A DNA stretch of 61,869 bases from Acidobacterium sp. (lineage in GTDB: Bacteria > Acidobacteriota > Terriglobia > Terriglobales > Acidobacteriaceae). How positions within the stretch are numbered: the first letter of the stretch is position 1; each line of letters begins with the position of its first letter. The stretch spans positions 8,176 to 70,044 of the forward strand of contig PMUI01000045.1 in the NCBI GenBank assembly GCA_003166955.1, read 5' to 3'. Made by a program: the position numbers and the translations under genes. Below the pieces are notes generated by a model. It was not told where the DNA came from, did no database searches, and saw nothing but the letters and a program-made list of their open reading frames with translations. Below are positions 34,198-42,694 of this stretch, piece by piece.

Positions 34198-36168
34198 CTA
34201 AACTCTAAACTCTGACTGCTGCTCTTCCAGCTGCGTCGACAGCTCTTCCCACTCGTTGTTCAGCGAAGCCTGCTGCTCCCGCAACACCGCCAGCACCTCG
34301 GACAACCGCTGCGTCTCCTCTGCGCTCACATACACGCCGAGGGCCTGTTCGGCCTCCGCCACCCAGCCATCGATCCGCGGAATCTCCGCCTCCACCGCCG
34401 CCAACCGCTCCTGCATCTGCCGCAGCTTGATCGGATTCACCCGCCGCACCTTCTCCGCCGAATCTGTAACCGTCACAGGCACAATTTCAACGACTCGCGC
34501 CGCAGCAGCCGCCGTAGTCGCAACCGCGAGAGCCGCCGAGCCGCCCTCCTTGCGCCACAAATAGTCCTCGTAGTTCCCCGGATACACATTCAGCCGCGAC
34601 CCCCGCGCCGGATCCTCAACATTGCGCTCAATCTCGAACACCTTCTGCGCCAGCCCGTCGATAAAGTACCGGTCGTGCGACACAAAAATGACCGTCCCGT
34701 TAAACTTCGCAATCGCCTCCAGCAACACATCCTTCGCCCGCAAATCCAGGTGGTTCGTCGGCTCGTCCAGCAGCAGAAAATTCGCCGGGCTCACCAGAAT
34801 TCGCGCCAGCGCATACCGATTCCGCTCCCCCCCACTCAGCACGCCCAGCGTCTTAAATACGTCATCGCCCGAAAACAAAAAGCACCCCAGCAAACTCCGC
34901 AGGTCCTTCTCCGCAACCTTCGGCGCCGTTCGCCCCATGTCCTCCAGCATCCGCGCCGCTGGGTCCAGCACCTTGTACTGATCCTGGGCGAAATACTCCG
35001 CCACCACGTTGTGCCCCAGCTTCAGCGTCCCCTTCGTCGGCGACTCCTGCCCCGAAAGCAACCGGATCAGCGTCGATTTCCCCGCCCCGTTCACTCCAAC
35101 CAACGCAATCCGGTCGCCGCGCTCAATCGAGAAGTTCACATTCTCGAGAACGCGTTTCTCGCCGTACTGCATCGACAGCCCCGCCACCTCCACCACCGTC
35201 CGTCCCGAAGGCGGCGGCTGCGGAAACGAAAAGTGCGGCACCGGCTCTTCCAGCGGAATCTCGATCCGCTCAATCTTCTCCAGTTCCTTGATCCGGCTCT
35301 GCACCTGCTTCGCCTTCGTCGCCTGATACCGGAACCGGTTGATGAACACTTCCAGATGCTCGATGCGATCGCGCTGGTTCTTGTAGGCCGCATCCAGCTG
35401 TGCCCGCCGCTCCGCCTTCTGCGTCAGGTACTTCTCATAATTCCCGTGATAAACATGCAGCCCCTTGTTCCAGATCTCAATAATCTTGTTCACCGTCACG
35501 TCCAGAAAATACCGGTCGTGCGAGATCAGGATGTACCCGTTCGGCCACGTACTCAGATAGTTCTCGAGCCAGTTCCGCGTCTCGAGATCCAGATGGTTCG
35601 TCGGCTCGTCCAGCAGCAGCAGGTCCGGCTTTTCGAGCAGCAGCTTCGCCAGCGCGATCCGCATCTGCCACCCGCCGGAAAATTCCTCCGTCCGCCGCGT
35701 CCAGTCCTCTTTCGCGAATCCCAGCCCGGTCAGGACCGTGCCCACCTGCGCATCCAGCGCGTACACATCGTGGTGCCTCAGCCGCCCCTCCACATGCGAG
35801 TAGCGATCCGCCACCGTCGCGTACTCCCCGCTCGCCGGATCCAGTTCCGACAGCGCATGCGCCAGCTGCTCGAACTCCTGCTCCATTGCCCGCAGCTCGT
35901 CAAAAACCGTAAGGCACTCCTCGAAAATTGTCCTCCCGGAAAGCGCCAGGCCATCCTGCGGCAGATAGCCCATCGTCATCCCCTTCATCCGCTGCACACT
36001 CCCGTAATCGAGCCCATCGAGGCCGCCGAGAATCTTCATCAGCGTCGACTTGCCCGCGCCATTAGCCCCCACCAGCGCAGTTTTCTCCGTGGGAGTGATC
36101 AGCCAGTCGGCATTTTCAAAAAGGAGTCGCGGGCCGAATCGTTTCCCCGCGCCGGAGATCTGCAGCAT
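34198..36168 (-). CDS. ABC-F family ATPase (translation factor type)
   Basis: 656 residues with two fused ABC domains and no membrane spans. Domain 1 has Walker A GANGAGKST (34-42), signature FSGGWQMRIALA (163-174) and Walker B LLLLDEPTNHLD. The P-site-tRNA-interaction linker (about 235-315) is Lys/Arg-rich. Domain 2 has Walker A GVNGAGKST (358-366) and signature LSGGERNRYALA. A C-terminal coiled-coil (about 565-650) resembles Uup or YdiF-type extensions. ABC-F proteins act on ribosomes; some give antibiotic resistance. The subgroup cannot be fixed by eye. It is divergent from the GH3 gene across about 290 bases. Confidence 0.92.
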   Translation of the reverse strand: MLQISGAGKRFGPRLLFENADWLITPTEKTALVGANGAGKSTLMKILGGLDGLDYGSVQRMKGMTMGYLPQDGLALSGRTIFEECLTVFDELRAMEQEFEQLAHALSELDPASGEYATVADRYSHVEGRLRHHDVYALDAQVGTVLTGLGFAKEDWTRRTEEFSGGWQMRIALAKLLLEKPDLLLLDEPTNHLDLETRNWLENYLSTWPNGYILISHDRYFLDVTVNKIIEIWNKGLHVYHGNYEKYLTQKAERRAQLDAAYKNQRDRIEHLEVFINRFRYQATKAKQVQSRIKELEKIERIEIPLEEPVPHFSFPQPPPSGRTVVEVAGLSMQYGEKRVLENVNFSIERGDRIALVGVNGAGKSTLIRLLSGQESPTKGTLKLGHNVVAEYFAQDQYKVLDPAARMLEDMGRTAPKVAEKDLRSLLGCFLFSGDDVFKTLGVLSGGERNRYALARILVSPANFLLLDEPTNHLDLRAKDVLLEAIAKFNGTVIFVSHDRYFIDGLAQKVFEIERNVEDPARGSRLNVYPGNYEDYLWRKEGGSAALAVATTAAAAARVVEIVPVTVTDSAEKVRRVNPIKLRQMQERLAAVEAEIPRIDGWVAEAEQALGVYVSAEETQRLSEVLAVLREQQASLNNEWEELSTQLEEQQSEFRV

Positions 36169-36458
36169 GCCCCCATTTTATCGAACCAAATTTCGGTCCG
36201 AATCCCGGGTGCCCCATTCTGATTGCGCGGCATTATGCGCAATCAGGGTGGTGCATCGCGCGAAGCGCGATCATTTCCGCAACGCCCCCTTCATCCCATC
36301 CCTTGTCGACCACACCACCGCAAAACACGAAAGCTTCAGCCAAACCAATTTTCCGGTTGCTCTTTGCGAAGTGCACGACTAAATTTAGTTCGCCACACCA
36401 ACAATCCTGCCGTGATCCTCCTTTTCCCGAACCCGCAGCCCTATCAGGAATGGCCTTC
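36169..36458. promoter_or_regulatory. divergent promoter region between the ABC-F and GH3 genes, with a 12-bp palindrome
   Basis: ACTAAATTTAGT (36378-36389) is a perfect palindrome, next to a smaller palindrome GTGCAC (36371-36376), about 70 bases before the GH3 start. It is AT-rich in a GC-rich setting, so it could be an operator for a sugar-responsive regulator or a promoter element. No regulator gene is adjacent. Confidence 0.35.
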
Positions 36459-38786
36459 ATGAAAAAGCAATCCGCAGTCGCCACACCCGCGCGCAAATCC
36501 GCGCCGCCCGCCTACAGGAATCCCTCGCTCCCCTCCGCCCGCCGCGTCAAAGATCTCCTCTCCCGCATGACCCTCGAAGAAAAAGCCGCGCAAATGCTCT
36601 GCGTCTGGCAGGAGAAGGCCCAAAAGCTCGTCAACGGGAAGGGCGACTTCGACCTGGCGAAAGCGAAGAAGGCCTTCCGCGATCGTCGCGGACTCGGCCA
36701 AGTCGGCCGTCCCAGTGACGCCGGAGGCGGCAAGAAAGCCCGCGCCATGGCCGAGCTCACCAACGCCATCCAAAAGTTCTTCCTTGAAAACAGCCGCCTC
36801 GGCATCCCCGTCATGTTCCACGAGGAATGCCTCCACGGCCACGCCGCTCCCGACGGCACCAGCTTCCCACAACCCATCGCCCTCGGCGCCTCCTTCAATC
36901 CCGATCTCGTCGAGTGCCTCTTTGCTATGACCGCCCTCGAAGCGCGCTCCCGCGGCGCGCATCACGCCCTCACGCCGGTGGTCGACGTCGCCCGTGAGCC
37001 GCGCTGGGGCCGCGTCGAAGAAACCTATGGCGAAGACCCGCACCTCGTCTCGCGCCTCGGCATCGCCGCCGTCCGCGGCTTCCAGGGCGACGCGAAATTT
37101 CGCGACAAACGCCACATCCTCGCCACCCTCAAACATTTCGTCGGCCACGGCCAGCCTGAATCCGGCATGAACTGCGCCCCCGCCAACGTTTCTCTCCGCG
37201 TCCTCCGCGAAACCTTCCTCTACACCTTCAAAGAAGCTCTCCGCGAAGCCGGCGCCGTCACCATCATGGCCTCCTACAACGAAATCGACGGAGTCCCCTC
37301 GCACGCCAACAAGTGGCTCCTCCGCGATGTCCTCCGCAAGGAATTCGCCTTCAAAGGTTTCGTCGTCTCCGACTACTACGCAATCTGGGAGCTCGGCTAT
37401 CGTCCCGACACCCACGGACACTTTGTCGCGAAGGACCGCAAAGAATCCTGCAAGCTAGCCGTCGAAGCCGGCGTCAACATCGAGCTCCCCGACCCCGACT
37501 GCTACCTCTACCTCGTCGAGCTCGTGAAGAAAGGCGTGCTCAAAGAATCCCAACTCGACGAGCTCGTCGCGCCAATGCTCTTCTGGAAATTCGAAATGGG
37601 CCTCTTCGACGACCCGTACGTCGATCCCGATGAGGCGGACCGCATCGTCGGATCGGACGAACATCGCGACCTCGCCCTCATGGCCGCTCAGGAATCCATC
37701 ACCCTCCTCAAAAACGACAACAACGTAGCCCCGCTCGATCTGAGCAAGATCAAAACCATCGCCGTTATCGGACCCAACGCCAACCGCACGCTCCTCGGCG
37801 GATACAGCGGCGTCCCCAAACAGGAAGTCACCGTCCTCGAAGGCATCAAGGCCAAAATCGGCAAGAACGCCAAAGTCCTCTACAGCGAAGGCTGCAAGAT
37901 CACCATCGGCGGTTTGTGGAACGAAGACAAGGTCGTCGCCAGCGATCCGGAAGAAGATCGCAAACAAATCGCCGAAGCCGTCCGCGTCGCGAAGCAGGCC
38001 GACGTTATCGTCCTTGCTATCGGAGGCAACGAGCAAACCTCGCGCGAAGCCTGGAACCTGCAGCACATGGGCGACCGCACCAGCCTCGACCTCATCGGCC
38101 GTCAGGATGCCCTCGTCGAAGCCATGGCCGCGCTTGGCAAGCCCATCATCGCTTTCCTCTTCAACGGCCGCCCGCTCTCCATCAACCACCTCATCGCGCA
38201 CGTGCCCGTCATCTACGAGTGCTGGTACCTCGGCCAGGAAACCGGCCACGCCATCGCCAGCGTCCTCTTCGGAGACTTCAACCCAGGCGGCAAACTCCCC
38301 ATCAGCTTCCCGCGCTCCGTCGGCCACCTGCCCGTCTTCTACAACTACAAGCCATCGGCGCGCCGCGGCTATCTCTTCGACGACGTCTCGCCGCTCTTCG
38401 CCTTCGGCTACGGCCTCAGCTACACCACCTTCGAAATCAAAAACCCGCGCCTGACCAAAAAGAAAATCACAACGAAGGGCACAACGCAGGTCCAGGTCGA
38501 GGTCACCAACACCGGCAAACGCGAAGGCACTGAAGTCGTCCAGCTCTATATCCGCGACCTCGTCAGCTCCGTCACGCGCCCCATCAAAGAGCTGAAGGGT
38601 TTCAAGAAGGTCCGCCTCCAGCCCGGCGAAACCACCACCGTCACCCTCGACATCACGGCAGACGCGCTCGCATTCTACGACGTCAACATGAAATACACCG
38701 TCGAGCCCGGCGACTTCTCCATCATGATCGGCAACTCCTCCCGCGACGCCGACCTCCACAAACTCACGTTGCAAGTGACGAAATAA
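36459..38786 (+). CDS. glycoside hydrolase family 3, probable beta-xylosidase/beta-glucosidase
   Basis: 775 residues from ATG 36459, with AGGAA about 9 bases before. An ATG at 36450 sits too close to the ribosome site, and extension to 36303 is unlikely. GH3 barrel domain: KHFVGHG (225-231), nucleophile Asp305 in FVVSDYYAIW, and REPRWGRVEETYGEDP (about 178-193). An alpha/beta sandwich domain (about 430-640) and a C-terminal fibronectin type III-like domain (about 660-770, EVTNTGKREGTEVVQLYI) follow. No signal peptide, so it likely acts inside the cell on imported oligosaccharides. The downstream symporter and GH10 xylanase favour beta-xylosidase activity, which sequence alone does not prove. 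Confidence 0.9.
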   Translation: MKKQSAVATPARKSAPPAYRNPSLPSARRVKDLLSRMTLEEKAAQMLCVWQEKAQKLVNGKGDFDLAKAKKAFRDRRGLGQVGRPSDAGGGKKARAMAELTNAIQKFFLENSRLGIPVMFHEECLHGHAAPDGTSFPQPIALGASFNPDLVECLFAMTALEARSRGAHHALTPVVDVAREPRWGRVEETYGEDPHLVSRLGIAAVRGFQGDAKFRDKRHILATLKHFVGHGQPESGMNCAPANVSLRVLRETFLYTFKEALREAGAVTIMASYNEIDGVPSHANKWLLRDVLRKEFAFKGFVVSDYYAIWELGYRPDTHGHFVAKDRKESCKLAVEAGVNIELPDPDCYLYLVELVKKGVLKESQLDELVAPMLFWKFEMGLFDDPYVDPDEADRIVGSDEHRDLALMAAQESITLLKNDNNVAPLDLSKIKTIAVIGPNANRTLLGGYSGVPKQEVTVLEGIKAKIGKNAKVLYSEGCKITIGGLWNEDKVVASDPEEDRKQIAEAVRVAKQADVIVLAIGGNEQTSREAWNLQHMGDRTSLDLIGRQDALVEAMAALGKPIIAFLFNGRPLSINHLIAHVPVIYECWYLGQETGHAIASVLFGDFNPGGKLPISFPRSVGHLPVFYNYKPSARRGYLFDDVSPLFAFGYGLSYTTFEIKNPRLTKKKITTKGTTQVQVEVTNTGKREGTEVVQLYIRDLVSSVTRPIKELKGFKKVRLQPGETTTVTLDITADALAFYDVNMKYTVEPGDFSIMIGNSSRDADLHKLTLQVTK

Positions 38787-38821
38787 CGGCGGGAAATGTA
38801 ACGCCAGAAGAGGGCGTGGCC

Positions 38822-40195
38822 ATGATCCAGAAACTCACCTTCGCAGAAAAGTTCGGCTACGGCCTCGGCGACATGGCCGCCAACTTCATCTTCCAGGCCA
38901 TGCTGGCCCTGCAGCTCAGCTTCTACGTCGATACCTTCGGCCTCACCGCCGCCCAGGCCGGAACCCTCTTCCTTGTCGTCGGCCTCATTGCCGCCGTCTT
39001 CAACCCCATCATGGGCGTCATCGCCGACCGCACCAACACCAAATGGGGCAAGTTCCGTCCATGGCTCCTCTGGACCGCGCTCCCCTTCGGCATCATCGGC
39101 GTCCTCACCTTCACCACGCCTAACATCAGCCCCTCCGCCAAAATCATCTACGCATGGACCACCTACCTCCTCCTGCGCCTCATCTACGCCGTCAACAACG
39201 TCCCCTACGCCTCGCTTACCGGCGTCCTCACCGGCGATCCCGATGAGCGCACCAGTATCGCGTCCTACCGCCAGATCTTCGCCAACTCCGCCGGCTTCAT
39301 CGTGCAGAGCCTCGCCATCCCCATGGTCTTCTTCTTCGGCCGCGGCAACGACGCGCGCGGTTATCAGATCACCATGGGCCTCCTCTCCGTCCTCAGCGTT
39401 CTCTTCTTCATCATCGCCTTCGCCACCACCAAAGAGCGCATCCAGCCGGACCCGCAGCAAAAGACCGACCTCGCCCAGGACCTCAAAGACCTCTTCAGCA
39501 ACCGTCCCTGGGTCGTCCTCTTCCTCGCCACCACCTTCTACTTCGCCGCCCTCGCCATGCGTGGCAGTGTCATGTTGCCCTACTTCAAATACGTCGCCGG
39601 CAACGAAAAGCTCTTCAGCTGGTTCAACGGATTCGGTCTAGCCGCCCTCATCTTCGGCGTCGCTGTCTCCACACCCATCTCCGTCCGCCTCGGCAAGCGT
39701 CCGCTCTTTATCCTCAGCATGGCGCTCTCCGGCCTCTTCTGCCTGGCTGTGCTCGTCCTTCCGCCCCACGCCACCAACGCCATCGTCGTGTCGGAAGTTC
39801 TCCGCCAATTCTTCTTTGGAACCTCCGGCCCGCTCCTCTGGGCCATGATGGGCGACGTCGCCGATTACGGCGAGTGGAAGACCGGTCGCCGCGCCACCGG
39901 AACTGTAACAGCCGCGGTCGTATTTGCCCTCTGGCTCGGCCTCGCTCTCGGCGGCGCCATCGCCGGCTGGCTCTTCTCCTTCTATGAATACGCCGCGAAC
40001 GCCGTGCAAACGCAGCGCGCCCTCGATGGCATCCGCCTCACCGCGGGCCTCTACTCCGCGCTCTTCTTCTTCGCCACCGCGATCTGCCTCTTCTTCTATC
40101 CAATCTCGCGCAAGATCAACAAGAACATCTCCGATGAGCTCGCCGGCCGCCGCCTCAACTTCGGCCCACCCGCCACCTCAACTTCGACGAAATGA
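38822..40195 (+). CDS. GPH-family sugar:cation symporter
   Basis: 457 residues from ATG 38822, with GAGGG upstream; a GTG six bases earlier is also possible. About 12 membrane spans. The glycoside-pentoside-hexuronide family motifs are present: EKFGYGLGDMAANFIFQ at the start, PIMGVIADRTNTKWGKFRPW in the 2-3 loop, and the later MMGDVADYGEWKTGRRATG. Such carriers import glycosides or pentosides with H+ or Na+. It lies 36 bases after the GH3 gene, implying co-transcription and import of xylo-oligosaccharides or xylose derivatives. Confidence 0.92.
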   Translation: MIQKLTFAEKFGYGLGDMAANFIFQAMLALQLSFYVDTFGLTAAQAGTLFLVVGLIAAVFNPIMGVIADRTNTKWGKFRPWLLWTALPFGIIGVLTFTTPNISPSAKIIYAWTTYLLLRLIYAVNNVPYASLTGVLTGDPDERTSIASYRQIFANSAGFIVQSLAIPMVFFFGRGNDARGYQITMGLLSVLSVLFFIIAFATTKERIQPDPQQKTDLAQDLKDLFSNRPWVVLFLATTFYFAALAMRGSVMLPYFKYVAGNEKLFSWFNGFGLAALIFGVAVSTPISVRLGKRPLFILSMALSGLFCLAVLVLPPHATNAIVVSEVLRQFFFGTSGPLLWAMMGDVADYGEWKTGRRATGTVTAAVVFALWLGLALGGAIAGWLFSFYEYAANAVQTQRALDGIRLTAGLYSALFFFATAICLFFYPISRKINKNISDELAGRRLNFGPPATSTSTK

Positions 40196-40222
40196 ACCCT
40201 GTCTTCACAGCGTGTAAAAGAA

Positions 40223-40254
40223 CCTCTGCGTCCTCTGTGCTCTCTGTGGTGCAG
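40223..40254. repeat. CTCTGTG-type intergenic repeat, copy 4
   Basis: CCTCTGCGTCCTCTGTGCTC and TCTGTGGTGCAG, directly followed by element B copy 5. Confidence 0.8.
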
Positions 40255-40266
40255 ATTTTGTTGTTG

Positions 40267-40336
40267 CCTTGAAGGGGCACAGTTTCAGCGGTGCCAGAAG
40301 AAGTCCAGAGTAACTCGGCTTTAGCCACTGAGGAAT
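40267..40336. repeat. dispersed hairpin element B, copy 5
   Basis: Compact copy. TTGAAGGGGCAC leads into arms GGCAC/GTGCC, then a CAGAAG spacer and CGGCTTTAGCC, then ACTGAGGAATG. It ends about 10 bases before the xylanase Shine-Dalgarno. Confidence 0.75.
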
Positions 40337-40358
40337 GTTCTTCGCCAAAGGAGGCAAC

Positions 40359-41483
40359 TTGATCCCACGAGCAACAATTTCCGCTGTCGCAGTTATTCTC
40401 GGCCTCGCCGCCACCGCCCAGGCTCCCACCTCGCTCAAAGATGCCTACCACGGCGATTTCTACATCGGCGCCGCCATCAACACCGCCCAGATCACCGGCC
40501 AGGACGCCCGCGGCGACGCCATCCTCGCATCGCAGTTCAGTTCCATCTCGCCCGAAAACTGCCTCAAGTGGGAGAACGTCCACCCCGCGCTCGACAAATA
40601 CGACTTCACCATCCCCGACCAATACGTTGCCTTCGGCGAGAAAAACCACATGTTCATCGTCGGCCACAACCTGGTCTGGCATAACCAGGTCCCGGCCTGG
40701 GTCTTTCACGACGACAAGGGCAATCTCCTCACCCGCGATGCGCTCCTCGCCCGCATGCGCGATCACATCCACACAGTAGTCGGCCGCTACAAAGGCCGCA
40801 TCCAGACCTGGGACGTCGTCAATGAAGCACTGAATGAAGACGGCACCATGCGTCAGTCCATGTGGGAGAAAATCATCGGCGACGACTACATCGCGAAAGC
40901 CTTCGAGTACGCGCACGAAGCTGACCCGCAGGCCCAGCTCAATTACAACGACTACAACATCGAGAACGATCCCAAACGCAGCGGCGCCATCGCGCTCGTC
41001 ACGAAGCTCAAAGCCTCAGGCATTCCCATCGCCACCGTCGGCATCCAGGGCCACGATAGCCTCGACTGGCCCACCACCGACCAGATAGACGCCGCCATCT
41101 CCTCCTTCGCCAAACTCGGCGTCAAAGTCGCCATCACCGAGCTCGACATCGACGTCCTGCCTCGCGCCACGCGCCAACAAACCGCCGACGTCACGCTGAA
41201 CATCGCGCAGAATCCAGCGCTCAATCCTTACGTCAACGGCCTGCCCGACGCCGTCCAGCAGCAACTCGCAAAACGCTACGCCGACCTCTTCGCCGTCTTC
41301 CTCAAACATCGCGACGTCGTCAACCGCGTCACCCTCTGGGGAGTCACCGACGCCGATTCCTGGCGCAACGACTGGCCGGTCCGCGGCCGCACCAGCTACC
41401 CGCTCCTCTTCGACCGTGCCGCCCAGCCCAAACCAGCCTTCACCGCCGTCGTTCAGCTCGCAACCGCACAGTCATCGCAATAG
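40359..41483 (+). CDS. secreted endo-1,4-beta-xylanase, GH10
   Basis: 374 residues from TTG 40359, preceded 5 bases upstream by an excellent AAAGGAGG. An ATG at 40335 in the same frame belongs to the end of repeat element B. The TTG start gives a clean signal peptide (PRATISAVAVILGLAATAQA). GH10 barrel: acid/base Glu156 in WDVVNEAL, nucleophile Glu261 in ITELDID, and substrate-binding motifs VGHNLVWHNQVP and LWGVTDADSW. It cleaves internal beta-1,4 bonds of xylan outside the cell; products would feed the GPH symporter and GH3 enzyme encoded upstream on the same strand. 163 bases of repeats separate it from the symporter gene. Confidence 0.94.
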   Translation: MIPRATISAVAVILGLAATAQAPTSLKDAYHGDFYIGAAINTAQITGQDARGDAILASQFSSISPENCLKWENVHPALDKYDFTIPDQYVAFGEKNHMFIVGHNLVWHNQVPAWVFHDDKGNLLTRDALLARMRDHIHTVVGRYKGRIQTWDVVNEALNEDGTMRQSMWEKIIGDDYIAKAFEYAHEADPQAQLNYNDYNIENDPKRSGAIALVTKLKASGIPIATVGIQGHDSLDWPTTDQIDAAISSFAKLGVKVAITELDIDVLPRATRQQTADVTLNIAQNPALNPYVNGLPDAVQQQLAKRYADLFAVFLKHRDVVNRVTLWGVTDADSWRNDWPVRGRTSYPLLFDRAAQPKPAFTAVVQLATAQSSQ

Positions 41484-41557
41484 CACGCGGGAAATTCGGG
41501 AACCTGCGGAAAATTTGCGCGGGCGCTGCTGTTATGAAGTGACCCAGCTTCACAGCT

Positions 41558-41577
41558 GCGGAAGAACTCGGCAGCTT
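41558..41577. repeat. single 20-bp unit related to the triplicate at 15104
   Basis: GCGGAAGAACTCGGCAGCTT matches 17 of 20 positions of the unit at 15104-15163 and, as there, runs directly into TTGAAAGGGGCAC. Confidence 0.75.
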
Positions 41578-41646
41578 TGAAAGGGGCACAGCTTCAGCTA
41601 TGCCATTAGATTCGCAGAATCAGTCCGGCTTGAGCCGCTGACGGAC
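41577..41646. repeat. dispersed hairpin element B, copy 6
   Basis: The left hairpin is GGCACAGCTTCAGCTATGCC (one mismatch). The right arm CCGGCTTGAGCCG is followed by CTGACGG. It lies between the convergent xylanase and epimerase genes. Confidence 0.75.
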
Positions 41647-41652
41647 GCTTCT

Positions 41653-42651
41653 CTATTGCTTCGCGGGAAACTCGAACGCAATCGTCCGCGCCAGCCCTTC
41701 GGCCAGCGTATAAGGCGGAACAAACCCCGTCCCCGTCACCCGCTCCGCGCGAAACTGCGTGCTCTCGCAGAATTTCCGCACACGAATCGCGCTGATCGGA
41801 AACGTCCGCCCCGACATCCGCGCCACCACATCCAGCAGGTGTCCGCCCATCATCGCCAGCGACTTCGGAAACCGCGGCGCGCTCCCCTTCTTCCCCAGGC
41901 ACTTCCGGATGTGCTCCACCAGCGTGATGGCATCCATGTCCGGCCCATCCACATAATTAAGGATGTGCACGCCCGGCCCCATCGACAGCACATGCGCCAG
42001 GAACGCCGCCACATTCCCCACGTACGCCATCGATTTCACATTTTTCCCCGCTCCCACCATCAAAAACTTCCCACTCGCAATCTGGTGCAGCAGGTTATAA
42101 ACGTTGCCCCGGTTTCCCTCGCCAAACACCACCGTGGGCCGCACCATCGTCAGTGTGCGCGCCGCATCTTTTTCCGCCCAGGCGCGATAAACCCCCTCCG
42201 CCTCCAGCTTCGTTTTGCCATACGCATTGAACGGATCGAACGGCCCGGCCTCATCCACCGGCTTCGGCTGGAAACCATAAACCGCCACACTGCTGGTGAA
42301 GATGATCTTCCCAATCCCCGCTTCGCGCGCCGCGTCGCAGACCTTCCGCGCCCCCTCGACGTTCACTTCGTCATAGCGCGAAAGCGGCCGCACATCGTCC
42401 CGGTGTTCAGCGGCCAGATTGATGATGACCGCGGCGCCCGTCACTGCTTTGCGCAGCGACTCTGGGCTCGTCACGTCGCATTCCATCCAAAGATCGGGGA
42501 ACGCTTCGCTCCGCCGGACATCCCCGATCCGCACCGCCCATCCCTGCTCCCGCAGCAGCGGCGCCAGCCGCGTGCCGACAAATCCGGAACCACCCAGAAT
42601 GAGCGCCAGCCCCTTCTTCCCGCCGGCGCCAGATTCGGGACTCATGCCCAC
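41653..42651 (-). CDS. NAD-dependent epimerase/dehydratase (extended SDR)
   Basis: 332 residues. Nucleotide-binding motif GGSGFVGTRL (20-29), active-site Tyr-x3-Lys in AYGKTKLEAE (about 143-152), and catalytic Ser in FTSSVAVYG. It resembles UDP-sugar 4-epimerases/GalE-like SDRs with a C-terminal substrate domain. The exact sugar is not readable. It is the last gene of the polysaccharide locus on this strand, 43 bases after the Rmd-like gene, and probably co-transcribed. Confidence 0.85.
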   Translation of the reverse strand: MGMSPESGAGGKKGLALILGGSGFVGTRLAPLLREQGWAVRIGDVRRSEAFPDLWMECDVTSPESLRKAVTGAAVIINLAAEHRDDVRPLSRYDEVNVEGARKVCDAAREAGIGKIIFTSSVAVYGFQPKPVDEAGPFDPFNAYGKTKLEAEGVYRAWAEKDAARTLTMVRPTVVFGEGNRGNVYNLLHQIASGKFLMVGAGKNVKSMAYVGNVAAFLAHVLSMGPGVHILNYVDGPDMDAITLVEHIRKCLGKKGSAPRFPKSLAMMGGHLLDVVARMSGRTFPISAIRVRKFCESTQFRAERVTGTGFVPPYTLAEGLARTIAFEFPAKQ

Positions 42652-42694
42652 AATCGCGATTCTATCCCAGCGCAGAAAGGTTCCAGCGCCGCGC

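Noticed and set aside
36444-37421. Minus-strand frame opposite the GH3 gene (and a similar one at 37455-38774)
   Set aside because: Glu/Gly/Asp-rich antisense shadow of a clear GH3 gene.
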